Shown piece by piece: positions 1 through 7,252 of a DNA stretch of 64,000 nucleotides (the stretch's first letter is position 1; every line of letters starts with the position of its first letter). Made by a program: the position numbers and the translations under genes. The DNA comes from Pusillibacter faecalis (lineage in GTDB: Bacteria > Bacillota > Clostridia > Oscillospirales > Oscillospiraceae): assembly GCF_018408705.1 (NCBI RefSeq), contig NZ_AP023420.1, positions 1,302,001-1,366,000 of the forward strand. The letters run 5' to 3'. The notes under the pieces were generated by a model. It was not told the origin of the DNA and did no database searches. It saw nothing but the letters and a program-made list of their open reading frames with translations.

Positions 1-1053
1 ACCAATACCTGGCGTGTGATCTACCGCTACACCGACTGGAAAGGGGAGCGCAAGCAGAGCCAGAAGCGGGGCTTTCCCACCAAGCGGGAGGCGCTGGAGT
101 GGGAGCGGACATTCCTGCAACAGCAGACCGCCGACCTGGATATGACCTTCGAGAGTTTTATAGTCCTCTACACGGCGGACATGAAAGGCCGTATCAAGGA
201 GAACACCTGGGGTATGAAAGAGCATATCATTCGGACAAAACTTCTTCCTTACTTCGGCAAGCGGAAGATGTGCGACATTCACTCCAAAGAGGTCATGGCG
301 TGGCAGAATGAAATGCTCAACCACCGGGATGAAAAGGGCAAGCCCTATTCCCCGGTGTACCTGAAAACGCTCCATAATCAGTTGAGCGCCGTGTTCAATC
401 ATGCAGTGCGGCACTACAATCTGAAAATCAATCCAGCCGCCCAAGTGGGCAACATGGGCAAGGCCAAGGGCCGGGAAATGCTGTTCTGGACAAAGGCGGA
501 GTACCTGAAATTTGCGGAGGCCATGATGGACAAGCCACTGTCCTACTACGCCTTTGAAATGCTCTACTGGTGTGGCGTGCGGGAGGGGGAACTGCTGGCC
601 CTCACCCCTGCCGACTTCGACTTTGAGAAACAGACCGTCACCATCTCCAAGTCCTATCAGCGTATCAAAGGCCGGGATGTTATCACTGACCCCAAGACGC
701 CTAAGAGCAACCGGGTCATTCAAATGCCCTCTTTCCTCTGTGACGAGATGGCGGACTACATTAAGAGCCTGTACGCCGTGGAGCCAACAGACCGCATTTT
801 CACGGTGACGAAATCCTACCTCCACCGGGAGATGGACAGGGGAGCGAAAGAGGCCGGGGTCAAGCGGATCAGAATACACGACCTGCGGCACAGTCACATT
901 TCCCTGCTGATTGACATGGGCTTTACGGCCCTCGCAATCGCTGACCGGGTGGGGCATGAGAGCATTGATATTACCTACCGTTACGCCCACCTGTTCCCCA
1001 CCCGGCAGACGGAGATGGCGGACAGGCTGGACATGGAGAGAAAGGGGGCCTAA
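1..1053 (+). CDS. Tyrosine site-specific integrase, 5' end missing
   Basis: Integrase that would cut and rejoin the element's ends. The reading frame is open from base 1, and the codons before the GTG at 16 (TNTWR) already fit the arm-DNA-binding domain that continues as YRYTDWKGERKQ, so the true start lies upstream of the window. A SAM-like core-binding domain follows (about residues 40-145 counted from the GTG), then the catalytic domain. The tyrosine-recombinase residues are visible: Arg in CGVREGELLAL, His-x-x-Arg in HDLRHSHISLL, His in GHESIDIT and the nucleophile Tyr in TYRYAHLF. It is followed 3 bp later by a MobC-like gene, typical of integrative mobilizable elements of gut Firmicutes. 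Family call is firm; target site unknown. Confidence 0.93.
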   Translation, partial: TNTWRVIYRYTDWKGERKQSQKRGFPTKREALEWERTFLQQQTADLDMTFESFIVLYTADMKGRIKENTWGMKEHIIRTKLLPYFGKRKMCDIHSKEVMAWQNEMLNHRDEKGKPYSPVYLKTLHNQLSAVFNHAVRHYNLKINPAAQVGNMGKAKGREMLFWTKAEYLKFAEAMMDKPLSYYAFEMLYWCGVREGELLALTPADFDFEKQTVTISKSYQRIKGRDVITDPKTPKSNRVIQMPSFLCDEMADYIKSLYAVEPTDRIFTVTKSYLHREMDRGAKEAGVKRIRIHDLRHSHISLLIDMGFTALAIADRVGHESIDITYRYAHLFPTRQTEMADRLDMERKGA

Positions 1054-1056
1054 ATC

Positions 1057-1377
1057 ATGTCAGCGAAAAATCTTGACCGACACAACCGATGGAGAAACAA
1101 GACGGTGGCGTTCCGGGTGTCCCCGGAGGAGGACGAGCAGATAGAAACCGCTGTGCGCCTCTCCGGGCTGACGAAACAGGACTACATCACCCGGCGGCTG
1201 ATGTGCCGGGAAGTGGTGGTGCAGGGCAACCCACGGGTCTACAAGGCCCTGCGGAACGAGTTTGCCGCTGTGCTGGCGGAACTGCAACGGATAGAGGCAG
1301 GGGGCGGCGTGGACGATGAATTGCTGGACACTATCCGGCTGATTGCCGCCATTATGGACGGTATGAAGGAGGATTGA
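1057..1377 (+). CDS. MobC-like relaxosome accessory protein (ribbon-helix-helix)
   Basis: Small basic protein of 106 residues. The N-terminal part (NKTVAFRVSPEEDEQIETAVRLSGLTKQDYITRRL) has the pattern of a ribbon-helix-helix DNA-binding fold as found in MobC-type mobilization proteins. It is preceded by AAGGGGG and sits between the integrase and the RepA-like ATPase with gaps of only 3 bp on each side, so the three are probably one transcript. It likely binds origin-of-transfer DNA to help the MobV relaxase at 2979-4163. No catalytic motif is visible. The fold assignment is by sequence pattern; the role is inferred from neighbours. Confidence 0.75.
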   Translation: MSAKNLDRHNRWRNKTVAFRVSPEEDEQIETAVRLSGLTKQDYITRRLMCREVVVQGNPRVYKALRNEFAAVLAELQRIEAGGGVDDELLDTIRLIAAIMDGMKED

Positions 1378-1380
1378 TAG

Positions 1381-2532
1381 ATGGATAGATCAAAAGAGAA
1401 AACGACTGCCCCATATCCGCCTGTTGGCCCAGACGGGGGACAGCCGCTTTCCAAAATAACCATCCAAAGTATAACAGACGAACAGGCGGAACACAAGCCC
1501 CCGGAGGAAAATTTGACGAAAAACGAGGGGCAGATAGGCCGGGTCAGCGACCCGGCCTATCTGCCCACCCTCTCCATGAATGAACTCTATGAAAAGGTGT
1601 TCCCCGGCAAGCCCCCCGTGGTGGAGGGCTTGCTCTATCCGGGGGTGTATCTCTTTGTAGGCGCTCCGAAAGTGGGCAAGTCCTTTCTCATGGCCCAACT
1701 CGGCTATCATGTGAGCCGGGGCCTCCCCTTATGGGGGTATGCCGTCCACCGGGGGACCGTCCTCTATCTGGCTTTGGAGGATGATTACCCCCGCTTGCAG
1801 GGACGGTTATACCGGATGTTCGGGGTGGACGGCACCGAAAATCTGCGTTTCTCCATCAACGCCCAAACGCTGGGCGGCGGTCTGGAAAAGCAGTTGGAGG
1901 AATTTGTCCGGGAACGCCCGGACACCCGGCTTATCATCATCGACACCCTGCAAAAAATCCGGGAGGCCGGGGACGAAAGATATAGTTACGCCAGCGACTA
2001 TGATGTGATAGCCAAACTGAAACGGTTTGCCGACGCAAGCGGGGTCTGCCTCCTGCTGGTACACCATACCCGAAAACAGCAGGCCGATGACAGGTTTGAC
2101 AAAATCTCCGGCACCAATGGCCTGATGGGGGCGGCGGACGGGGCTTTTCTGCTCCAAAAGGAGCGGCGGACAGACAGCGCCGCCACGCTGGATATTTCCG
2201 GGCGTGACCTGCAAGACCAAAGGCTATATCTGAAAAAGGACGAGGAGCGGCTTGTGTGGGAGTTGGAGCGGCGGGAAACAGAACTGCACAGGGAGCCGCC
2301 CGACGAGGTTTTAGAGGCCGTGGCCGCTCTTGTGACGGCAGAGCGGCCCGAATGGAACGGGACGGCCACCGACCTTGCCGCCGTTCTGGGGCTGGATATT
2401 CAGCCCAATGCGCTGGCAAAGCGGCTGAATGTCCGGGCTGGGAAGTTGCTCCTTGACTTCCATATCGGCTATACAAACACCCATATCCGCACCGGGAGCC
2501 GTATCAGGCTGGCATGGGTAGAGGAAGTGTGA
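1381..2532 (+). CDS. RepA-like AAA ATPase of the mobile element
   Basis: 383-residue P-loop ATPase of the AAA_25 / RepA hexameric helicase type. Walker A is VGAPKVGKS (about residue 93-101) and Walker B is LIIIDTLQKI. LVHHTRKQ and SGTNGLMGAADGAFLL further along match the RepA/RecA-like core. The first ~65 residues are a low-complexity, non-conserved leader, and the C-terminal ~90 residues may be a winged-helix. GAAGGAGGATTGATAG precedes the ATG. The stop codon lies inside the first copy of a 9-bp iteron array, which fits a protein acting on adjacent origin DNA. It may support autonomous copying of the excised circle (inference). Confidence 0.85.
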   Translation: MDRSKEKTTAPYPPVGPDGGQPLSKITIQSITDEQAEHKPPEENLTKNEGQIGRVSDPAYLPTLSMNELYEKVFPGKPPVVEGLLYPGVYLFVGAPKVGKSFLMAQLGYHVSRGLPLWGYAVHRGTVLYLALEDDYPRLQGRLYRMFGVDGTENLRFSINAQTLGGGLEKQLEEFVRERPDTRLIIIDTLQKIREAGDERYSYASDYDVIAKLKRFADASGVCLLLVHHTRKQQADDRFDKISGTNGLMGAADGAFLLQKERRTDSAATLDISGRDLQDQRLYLKKDEERLVWELERRETELHREPPDEVLEAVAALVTAERPEWNGTATDLAAVLGLDIQPNALAKRLNVRAGKLLLDFHIGYTNTHIRTGSRIRLAWVEEV

Positions 2533-2609
2533 CGATGGTGACGGTTGTGACGATGAAATAGAGAGCGGGGCGGTGTCTGAAACATCGTCACCATCGTCAC
2601 AACCGTCAC
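2529..2609. repeat. Inverted iteron array, six 9-bp units, candidate replication or transfer origin
   Basis: Three contiguous 9-mers run from 2529 to 2555: GTGACGATG, GTGACGGTT, GTGACGATG. Three more run in the opposite orientation from 2583 to 2609: CATCGTCAC, CATCGTCAC, AACCGTCAC. The arms flank a 27-bp spacer. All six share GTGACGRTK. The array begins on the stop codon of the RepA-like gene. Iterons beside a RepA gene are a classic plasmid origin layout; a function here as ori, oriT part or autoregulatory site is inferred. Confidence 0.75.
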
Positions 2610-2621
2610 GGGGAGCGGGGG

Positions 2622-2693
2622 CGAAAGTCAAGGGGGCATACCTGCGGGTGGAGATTGCCGCAAGGCAATACAACCCGTACCCCTTGACTTTCG
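2622..2693. other. Nested cruciform / multi-stem structure in the mob leader
   Basis: A perfect 14-bp inverted repeat (CGAAAGTCAAGGGG at 2622-2635 and CCCCTTGACTTTCG at 2680-2693) encloses a second stem ATTGCC-GCAA-GGCAAT and a GCGGGT/ACCCG pairing. Such multi-stem structures are common in transfer origins and single-strand origins. It lies between iterons and relaxase gene, fitting either role. Confidence 0.6.
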
Positions 2694-2978
2694 GCCCACG
2701 GACAACACTCACCGGGCGGGGGAAAAGGCCGCTGGCCTTTCCCCCCCTGCCCAACGGCGAGTGACAAAGTTTAGGCGGGGTGCAGGGCGCCCTTTTCAAA
2801 GGGCGGCCCTGCTGGGGGAGCCGTCCGCAGACGGCGGGGGCAAAGCCCCCACACCACCCCGTAGGGCGCAAATGCGCTTTTGATGGCCGATAGGCTGTCG
2901 AAAGTGCTTTTGCGTTACTTTCGCAGAAAGTAACAAAGGCCCGCCGCTGGCGCGGCGGAAAAGGAAGGAGGGATTGAT
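2694..2978. other. Non-coding leader of the relaxase gene with hairpins; candidate oriT
   Basis: No gene is seen here. The stretch holds several GC-rich hairpins. A 9-bp perfect stem GTTACTTTC-GCA-GAAAGTAAC (2914-2934) is followed at once by a second stem CCGCCGC-TGGC-GCGGCGG (2941-2958) and then the relaxase ribosome-binding site AAGGAAGGAGGG. MobV relaxases usually nick within a hairpin just upstream of their own gene, so the nic site may be here. This is inference from position and structure. Confidence 0.5.
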
Positions 2979-4163
2979 TTGAAAAGGACGATCAGCGTCA
3001 TGGTGGGGCGCGGCTCGGTCAATCACAACAGCAGAAAGTTTCACGCTAAGAATACCGATCCAGAGCGTTCCCACCTGAATGTAACATACTGCCGGGAGAA
3101 TATCAAGGCGGTGTACCATGAACTTTTTGACGAGGCTTTGGAGCGGTACAACGCCAAGCAGACCAGGGTAGACCGCAAGATTGAAAACTACTATGAGAAA
3201 ATCCGATCCGGCAAGCAGGAAAAGCCGTTCCATGAAATCATCCTGCAAGTAGGCAACAAGGAAGATATGAGCGCCGACAGCGACGAGGGGTGGCTTGCGG
3301 CGGCGGTGCTGGACGAGTACATGAAAGCGTTTCAGGAGCGCAACCCCAATCTCCGGGTATTCTCGGCTCACCTTCACATGGATGAGGCCACGCCCCATCT
3401 GCACATCGACTTTGTGCCGTTCACTACCGGGAGTAAACGGGGGCTGGACACACGGGTATCGCTGAAACAAGCGTTAGCGGCCCAGGGCTTCAAGGGCGGC
3501 ACCAGAGGGGACACGGAGTGGAGCCAGTGGGTGCGCTCGGAAAAGGAACAACTCTCCGCTGTGATGGAGCGCCACGGGATAGAGTGGGAGGATAAGGGCA
3601 CCCATGACAAGCACCTGTCTGTGCTGGACTACAAGAAGGAGCAGAGGACAAAGGAAATCGCCGCCCTGGAGACAGTCAAGGCGGAGAAAGAGAGCCAGGT
3701 GGAGAGCCAGGAACGGCGGCTGAAAGAACTGGCCCCGGCGGTAAAAAACATGGAGCGGTTGGCGGCGGATTTCTCCGGCGACCCGGAGGAAATTCTGCCA
3801 GAGGTTGGGACGCTGGAGAGCGGCAAGTCCTACCGGGAGAAAAAGGCAAAGCCCCTGCTGGCGAAAATTGTCCAGGTGTTGCGCTCTTTGTACCGAGCCT
3901 ACATCGAACTGAGCGAAAGGCTCGTGGATGTTCAGATGAAATATAACCGGGTATGCGGGGAAAACAGCCGCCTGAATGATCGCATGACAGAAATATGGCT
4001 GGAGAACAAGAAACTGCGGCAGATTTCCACCGACTACACACGGGTCAAGCGGGTCTTTGGCCCAGAGCAGGTAGTAGCGGCGGTGGCGGCCGATAAGCAG
4101 AGGGAACAGGCGGAGAAAGGCCGCAAGCGGCCCCGGCGTTCTCTTGAGCGTGGCGGGCGTTGA
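2979..4163 (+). CDS. MobV-family (Mob_Pre) relaxase
   Basis: 394-residue relaxase that would nick one strand at oriT and lead conjugative mobilization. The N-terminal motif SVMVGRGSVNHNSR and the histidine motif HLHMDEATPHLHIDFVP (metal-binding HxH of the MobV family) are clear. The C-terminal half (from about residue 225) is charged and helical, likely coiled coil. The start is TTG behind a strong AAGGAAGGAGGG; no better ATG precedes the conserved motif. It lacks type IV secretion genes nearby, so the element is mobilizable rather than self-transmissible within what is visible. Its 3' end runs into the first arsR-type operator copy. Confidence 0.92.
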   Translation: MKRTISVMVGRGSVNHNSRKFHAKNTDPERSHLNVTYCRENIKAVYHELFDEALERYNAKQTRVDRKIENYYEKIRSGKQEKPFHEIILQVGNKEDMSADSDEGWLAAAVLDEYMKAFQERNPNLRVFSAHLHMDEATPHLHIDFVPFTTGSKRGLDTRVSLKQALAAQGFKGGTRGDTEWSQWVRSEKEQLSAVMERHGIEWEDKGTHDKHLSVLDYKKEQRTKEIAALETVKAEKESQVESQERRLKELAPAVKNMERLAADFSGDPEEILPEVGTLESGKSYREKKAKPLLAKIVQVLRSLYRAYIELSERLVDVQMKYNRVCGENSRLNDRMTEIWLENKKLRQISTDYTRVKRVFGPEQVVAAVAADKQREQAEKGRKRPRRSLERGGR

Positions 4164-4164
4164 C

Positions 4165-4180
4165 TTCAAAAAATTTTGAT
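4165..4180. promoter_or_regulatory. ArsR-type operator copy 1
   Basis: TTCAAAAAATTTTGAT matches the palindrome ATCAAA-N4-TTTGAT with one mismatch. It lies just after the relaxase stop and 23 bp upstream of the -10 flank of the arsR promoter. It resembles the sites at 4223-4238 and 4608-4623. Confidence 0.6.
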
Positions 4181-4187
4181 TGAACTG

Positions 4188-4216
4188 TTGACAAACGCAT
4201 AATTGCCGCATATACT
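4188..4216 (+). promoter_or_regulatory. Sigma-70-type promoter of the arsR operon
   Basis: TTGACA at 4188-4193 and TATACT at 4211-4216 are separated by 17 bp, close to the consensus. Predicted transcription start falls on the operator at 4223-4238, so repressor binding would block transcription directly. Confidence 0.85.
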
Positions 4217-4222
4217 AATCAT

Positions 4223-4238
4223 ATCAAAATAATTTGAT
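4223..4238. promoter_or_regulatory. ArsR-type operator copy 2, at the predicted transcription start
   Basis: ATCAAAATAATTTGAT has perfect 6-bp arms ATCAAA/TTTGAT spaced by 4 bp. It begins 7 bp after the -10 box and ends 13 bp before the arsR ATG, the standard position for ArsR-family autoregulation. Confidence 0.8.
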
Positions 4239-4251
4239 GTGAGGCGAAAAC

Positions 4252-4566
4252 ATGGGGACAGCGTATCAAGAGCAGGCAAAGGTATTCAAGGCCCTCTGTG
4301 ACCCTAAGCGGCTTGCAATCCTGGAACAGTTAAGGAGCGGTGAAAAGTGTGCTTGCGTCCTGCAAGAGCCATTGGATTTAACGCAGTCCGGCCTTTCCTA
4401 CCACATGAAAATCCTCTGCGATTCTGGCATTGTTGTCAGTCGCCAGGAGGGTAAATGGATGCACTACCGCCTGAGTCCTGCTGGCAGGAACTATGCGGTG
4501 GAATTGCTGAAGAAGTTGACAACTCCAGACATGGAGCATGAGGGTACCTGTCCTCGTTGTGGATAG
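4252..4566 (+). CDS. ArsR/SmtB-family metal(loid)-responsive repressor
   Basis: 104-residue winged-helix repressor. The motif SGEKCACVLQE (Cys33, Cys35) is the arsenic-type sensor site in the alpha-3 helix. LTQSGLSYHMKILCDSGIVVSRQEGKWMHYRL is the recognition helix and wing. An extra C-terminal CPRCG (Cys100, Cys103) may add a ligand pair. It is first in a three-gene set with a permease and a CxxC thioredoxin, and its promoter carries a matching palindrome. It most likely releases DNA on binding As(III) or a thiophilic metal; the inducer cannot be fixed from sequence. Confidence 0.9.
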   Translation: MGTAYQEQAKVFKALCDPKRLAILEQLRSGEKCACVLQEPLDLTQSGLSYHMKILCDSGIVVSRQEGKWMHYRLSPAGRNYAVELLKKLTTPDMEHEGTCPRCG

Positions 4567-4596
4567 AAACGCCATCTAAGTAGATGGCGTTTCTAT
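4563..4596. terminator. Perfect 16-bp stem hairpin between arsR and the permease gene
   Basis: ATAGAAACGCCATCTA (4563-4578) and TAGATGGCGTTTCTAT (4581-4596) pair perfectly around AG. It includes the arsR stop codon. No U-run follows on the + strand, so it may act as a processing or stability element or weak terminator separating repressor and efflux gene levels. Confidence 0.6.
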
Positions 4597-4607
4597 CGGC
4601 ACGATAC

Positions 4608-4623
4608 ATCAAAAATTTTTGAT
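4608..4623. promoter_or_regulatory. ArsR-type operator copy 3, before the permease
   Basis: ATCAAAAATTTTTGAT is a perfect 16-bp palindrome with the same ATCAAA/TTTGAT arms as 4223-4238. It sits 33 bp before the permease ATG, implying a second regulated start between the hairpin and the permease. Confidence 0.75.
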
Positions 4624-4656
4624 ATATTTTCTATCTATGGAAAGTGAGGCTTTTGT

Positions 4657-5658
4657 ATGGGCGTGTGGGATTTCATTCAAGACCAGGTGCTTGGCATGAA
4701 ATGGCTGAATGAACTTCTTGGCGTTGGGCTGTCGGCGCTGGGCTTAGATGTAAATGGACGCATAGGCGGCAGTATTCAGTTTTTCATCTATGATGTTTTG
4801 AAAATCACGGTGCTGCTCTGTGTGCTGATTTTTGCGATTTCCTATATCCAAAGTTATTTCCCTCCAGAACGGAGCAAACGCATTTTAGGGCGTTTCCGTA
4901 GGATTTGGGCAAATATCATTTCCGCTCTGCTGGGAACTGTAACGCCTTTTTGTTCATGCTCATCTATTCCGCTGTTTATTGGTTTCACAAGCGCGGGGCT
5001 TCCTTTGGGCGTGACATTTTCTTTTCTGATTTCGTCTCCAATGGTTGATTTAGGAAGTCTTGTCCTGCTCATGAGCATTTTCGGGGCAAAAGTGGCTGTT
5101 GTCTATGTGATCCTTGGACTCGTGATTGCGGTAATCGGCGGTAGCATGATTGAAAAGTTGCGTATGGAAAAGTATGTTGAAAGTTTTGTACTTTCGGCTG
5201 GCAGCGTTGACATTGAGTCTCCAGACCTGGCAATCCGGGAACGGCTCACCTACGCAAAGGAACAAATGCTTGGCACATTCAAGAAAGTGTTTCCCTATAT
5301 TTTAATCGGTGTCGGGATTGGCGCTGTAATCCACAACTGGATACCGGAAAGTTGGATCGAAATGGTGCTTGGCAGCAGTAATCCCTTTGGTGTGATCCTG
5401 GCTACTATCGTTGGTATTCCGATGTATGCGGATATTTTCGGCACAATTCCTGTTGCGGAGGCGTTGCTTTCTAAGGGGGCACAACTCGGCACCGTCTTAT
5501 CCTTTATGATGGCTGTTACTACCTTGTCTCTGCCGTCCCTTATCATGCTCCGCAAAGCCGTCAAGCCAAAACTGCTGGCGTTGTTTATCGCCATCTGCAC
5601 CATTGGTATCGTCATCGTCGGCTATCTGTTCAATGTGTTCCAATTCATTTTGATTTAA
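4657..5658 (+). CDS. ArsP / SO_0444-like permease (DUF318), metal(loid) efflux
   Basis: 333-residue membrane protein with about eight to ten hydrophobic segments. It carries the family motif GTVTPFCSCSSIPLFIGF (about residues 88-105), whose cysteines are conserved in DUF318 permeases of the ArsP and SO_0444 types, and a second half with GIPMYADIFGTIPVAEALL. ArsP members export methylated or aromatic trivalent arsenicals; SO_0444 members have been linked to Cu/Zn. The partner ArsR-type repressor and CxxC thioredoxin favour arsenic or a soft metal. GAAAGTGAGGCTTTTGT precedes the ATG. Confidence 0.85.
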   Translation: MGVWDFIQDQVLGMKWLNELLGVGLSALGLDVNGRIGGSIQFFIYDVLKITVLLCVLIFAISYIQSYFPPERSKRILGRFRRIWANIISALLGTVTPFCSCSSIPLFIGFTSAGLPLGVTFSFLISSPMVDLGSLVLLMSIFGAKVAVVYVILGLVIAVIGGSMIEKLRMEKYVESFVLSAGSVDIESPDLAIRERLTYAKEQMLGTFKKVFPYILIGVGIGAVIHNWIPESWIEMVLGSSNPFGVILATIVGIPMYADIFGTIPVAEALLSKGAQLGTVLSFMMAVTTLSLPSLIMLRKAVKPKLLALFIAICTIGIVIVGYLFNVFQFILI

Positions 5659-5678
5659 TTTTTAGGAGGTAATGAAAC

Positions 5679-6023
5679 ATGAGACTGTTCAGCAAGAAGA
5701 AAGAAGAACCTGCGTCCTGCTGCTGTGGCGGCAACTGCACCCCAGAAACGATGGCCCATGCAGAGGCGGTCAAGGCTTCCAGTGGCGTTAAGGTGCTTGG
5801 CTCCGGGTGCGCCAAGTGCAACGCTTTGGAGGAGGCCGCCTGTGAGGCGCTGGCCGAGTTGGGGATGGACACCGCGATCGACCATGTAACGGATTTCACG
5901 CAGATCGCCGCCTATGGCGTAATGACGACCCCCGCTCTTGTGGTAGATGGGAAGGTGGTATCTTATGGAAAGGTTTTGAAAAAAGACGAGGCCAAAGCCC
6001 TCATTCAGAAGGTAAGAGGATGA
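5679..6023 (+). CDS. Small thioredoxin/glutaredoxin-like protein (TM0996/MTH895 type)
   Basis: 114-residue cytoplasmic redox protein. The active-site motif is GSGCAKC (Cys44, Cys47), followed by a thioredoxin fold with the cis-proline region MTTPALVVDGKVVSYGKVL. The N-terminal extension is cysteine-rich (CCCGGNC, residues 14-20), suggesting metal or arsenic coordination. It lies 20 bp after the permease with AGGAGG. This permease/thioredoxin pairing is common in ArsR-controlled cassettes and suggests reduction or delivery of the metal(loid) to the pump. Confidence 0.88.
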   Translation: MRLFSKKKEEPASCCCGGNCTPETMAHAEAVKASSGVKVLGSGCAKCNALEEAACEALAELGMDTAIDHVTDFTQIAAYGVMTTPALVVDGKVVSYGKVLKKDEAKALIQKVRG

Positions 6024-6047
6024 TTTATAGCAACCCCAGCCGGGGCC

Positions 6048-6091
6048 GTCAATGGTCAAGATGAACGGCGCACAAGTGCGCCGCCATTGAC
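6048..6091. other. Nested hairpin after the cargo operon
   Basis: Outer arms GTCAATGG (6048-6055) and CCATTGAC (6084-6091) enclose an inner perfect stem GGCGCAC-AA-GTGCGCC (6067-6082). No U-run follows. Function unknown; it starts the structured, gene-free right arm of the element. Confidence 0.5.
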
Positions 6092-6122
6092 CGCCCCGCC
6101 CGGTCTTGCTCTGCGGTCATCA

Positions 6123-6165
6123 AGGCGGGCAAGCCCCAAAGGTGCTTGCCCGCCTCCTTTTATTT
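6123..6165 (+). terminator. Terminator of the arsR-permease-thioredoxin operon
   Basis: AGGCGGGCAAGC (6123-6134) pairs with GCTTGCCCGCCT (6144-6155), followed by CCTTTTATTTT. Strong stem plus U-rich tail. Confidence 0.75.
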
Positions 6166-6240
6166 TGGGTGGGGCCGGTTGTCGAATTGCGTCCCATAAT
6201 GGGATTGATTTCCGCCCTTGGCGGAAATCTCCCCCTCCCA

Positions 6241-6318
6241 CCGCCCAGGGAGCGTATGCGTTCCCTGGGCGGTGGGGTGTTGTCGAAACTTGCCTCAATT
6301 TGAGGCAAGTTTCGACAA
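6241..6318. repeat. Two strong inverted repeats near the right end of the element
   Basis: CCGCCCAGGGA/TCCCTGGGCGG (6241-6271) is followed by an 18-bp perfect inverted repeat with 3-nt loop (6280-6297 and 6301-6318; core TGTCGAAACTTGCCTCA). The second is unlike a terminator because no T-run follows. It may be a binding site for the element's RHH or recombination proteins. Confidence 0.55.
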
Positions 6319-6413
6319 GATTATGCAGGCAACTAAAAAAGTTGCATTTCCCCATTTTTTGTAGTAGAATATAACCATAAACCACCTGAAACAACTGTAA
6401 AAGGGCCGATTTC

Positions 6414-6432
6414 ATGGCAACGATATGGCAAC
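6414..6432 (+). repeat. Direct repeat ATGGCAAC x2, one helical turn apart; possible integrase arm site
   Basis: ATGGCAAC occurs at 6414-6421 and 6425-6432, an 11-bp period. Short helically phased repeats near an element end are typical of tyrosine-integrase arm-type sites. The attachment core could not be identified, because the left end is outside the window. Confidence 0.35.
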
Positions 6433-6479
6433 AGGAAGTCGGATAGCCCCTGCTTTTACGGTAATGCAAAGAATGTAAA

Positions 6480-7252
6480 TATTATGTGCTAAATCGTCTT
6501 AACAAACCTGTTTAAGATGGGCTTGTCAGGAGCGAGTGGGAATGAAAACGAAGACAGACGCTGTCCTGACTTTTGGGCAGTGTCTGTTTTTTTGGTGCAG
6601 CAAAAGGACTGCTTGGGCGGAAATCAAACGAGGACCCTCTGTTGCTCAGACGCCCCAGGGAATTCGTGCAGGAAAAACTTGCCAGGCCGGGAAGACTGCC
6701 TTCTATTCCCAGGATCATATCCGTGATCATCTTCGCTTCGTGTATTGCCTGGCTGCAGCTTCTTCAAAATTGCCTTTGACAAAACGGAGCCCCTGACCTA
6801 CGGAAGCCCCCAGTTCGCCAACGTGCAGAGCCTGGCACTCCCCTTCTGTGCAGCCTGCGCGGAACTCAAGCATCCTCTGGGCAGAAGCGGCGAGGAAGCA
6901 CGTGAGCGCTCCTGCCAGGCATTGCTGTCCGGCCAGGCCGCACAGGCGGACCCCTTCTCGCTGAAAACGGGACGCTGAACTTTGCGGCGATTCTCCTGGC
7001 CATTACCGGAGTCCTGAATCCCATAGCTGATGCTCCGCAGGTCTTCGTGGTGCTCCCCTTGCTGCGGAAATGTGGGCCGGACGAACTGCCTGTATCTGAT
7101 CTGCCGCCCCGACAGCGCACGTGCCAATTTCGGCGGAGGCGATCGATGCCACACCAGCTTCCATCATCCGCGAGGTCTACGCTGCGTAGGTTGCCATCTG
7201 TCGTGCTGTCGGTTAGAATACAGCTAAACAAATCTGCAAGGGAGGCCTATTC
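6480..7252. pseudogene. Decayed sequence with remnants of a membrane protein
   Basis: No intact gene is found in this ~770 bp. Short hydrophobic stretches appear in different + frames: IISVIIFASCIAWLQLLQ near 6713-6766, and LNFAAILLAITGVLNPIADA near 6976-7035. This suggests a frameshifted membrane-protein gene. Family not recognised. It lies at the likely right border of the mobile element, where decayed target genes are common. Confidence 0.3.
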
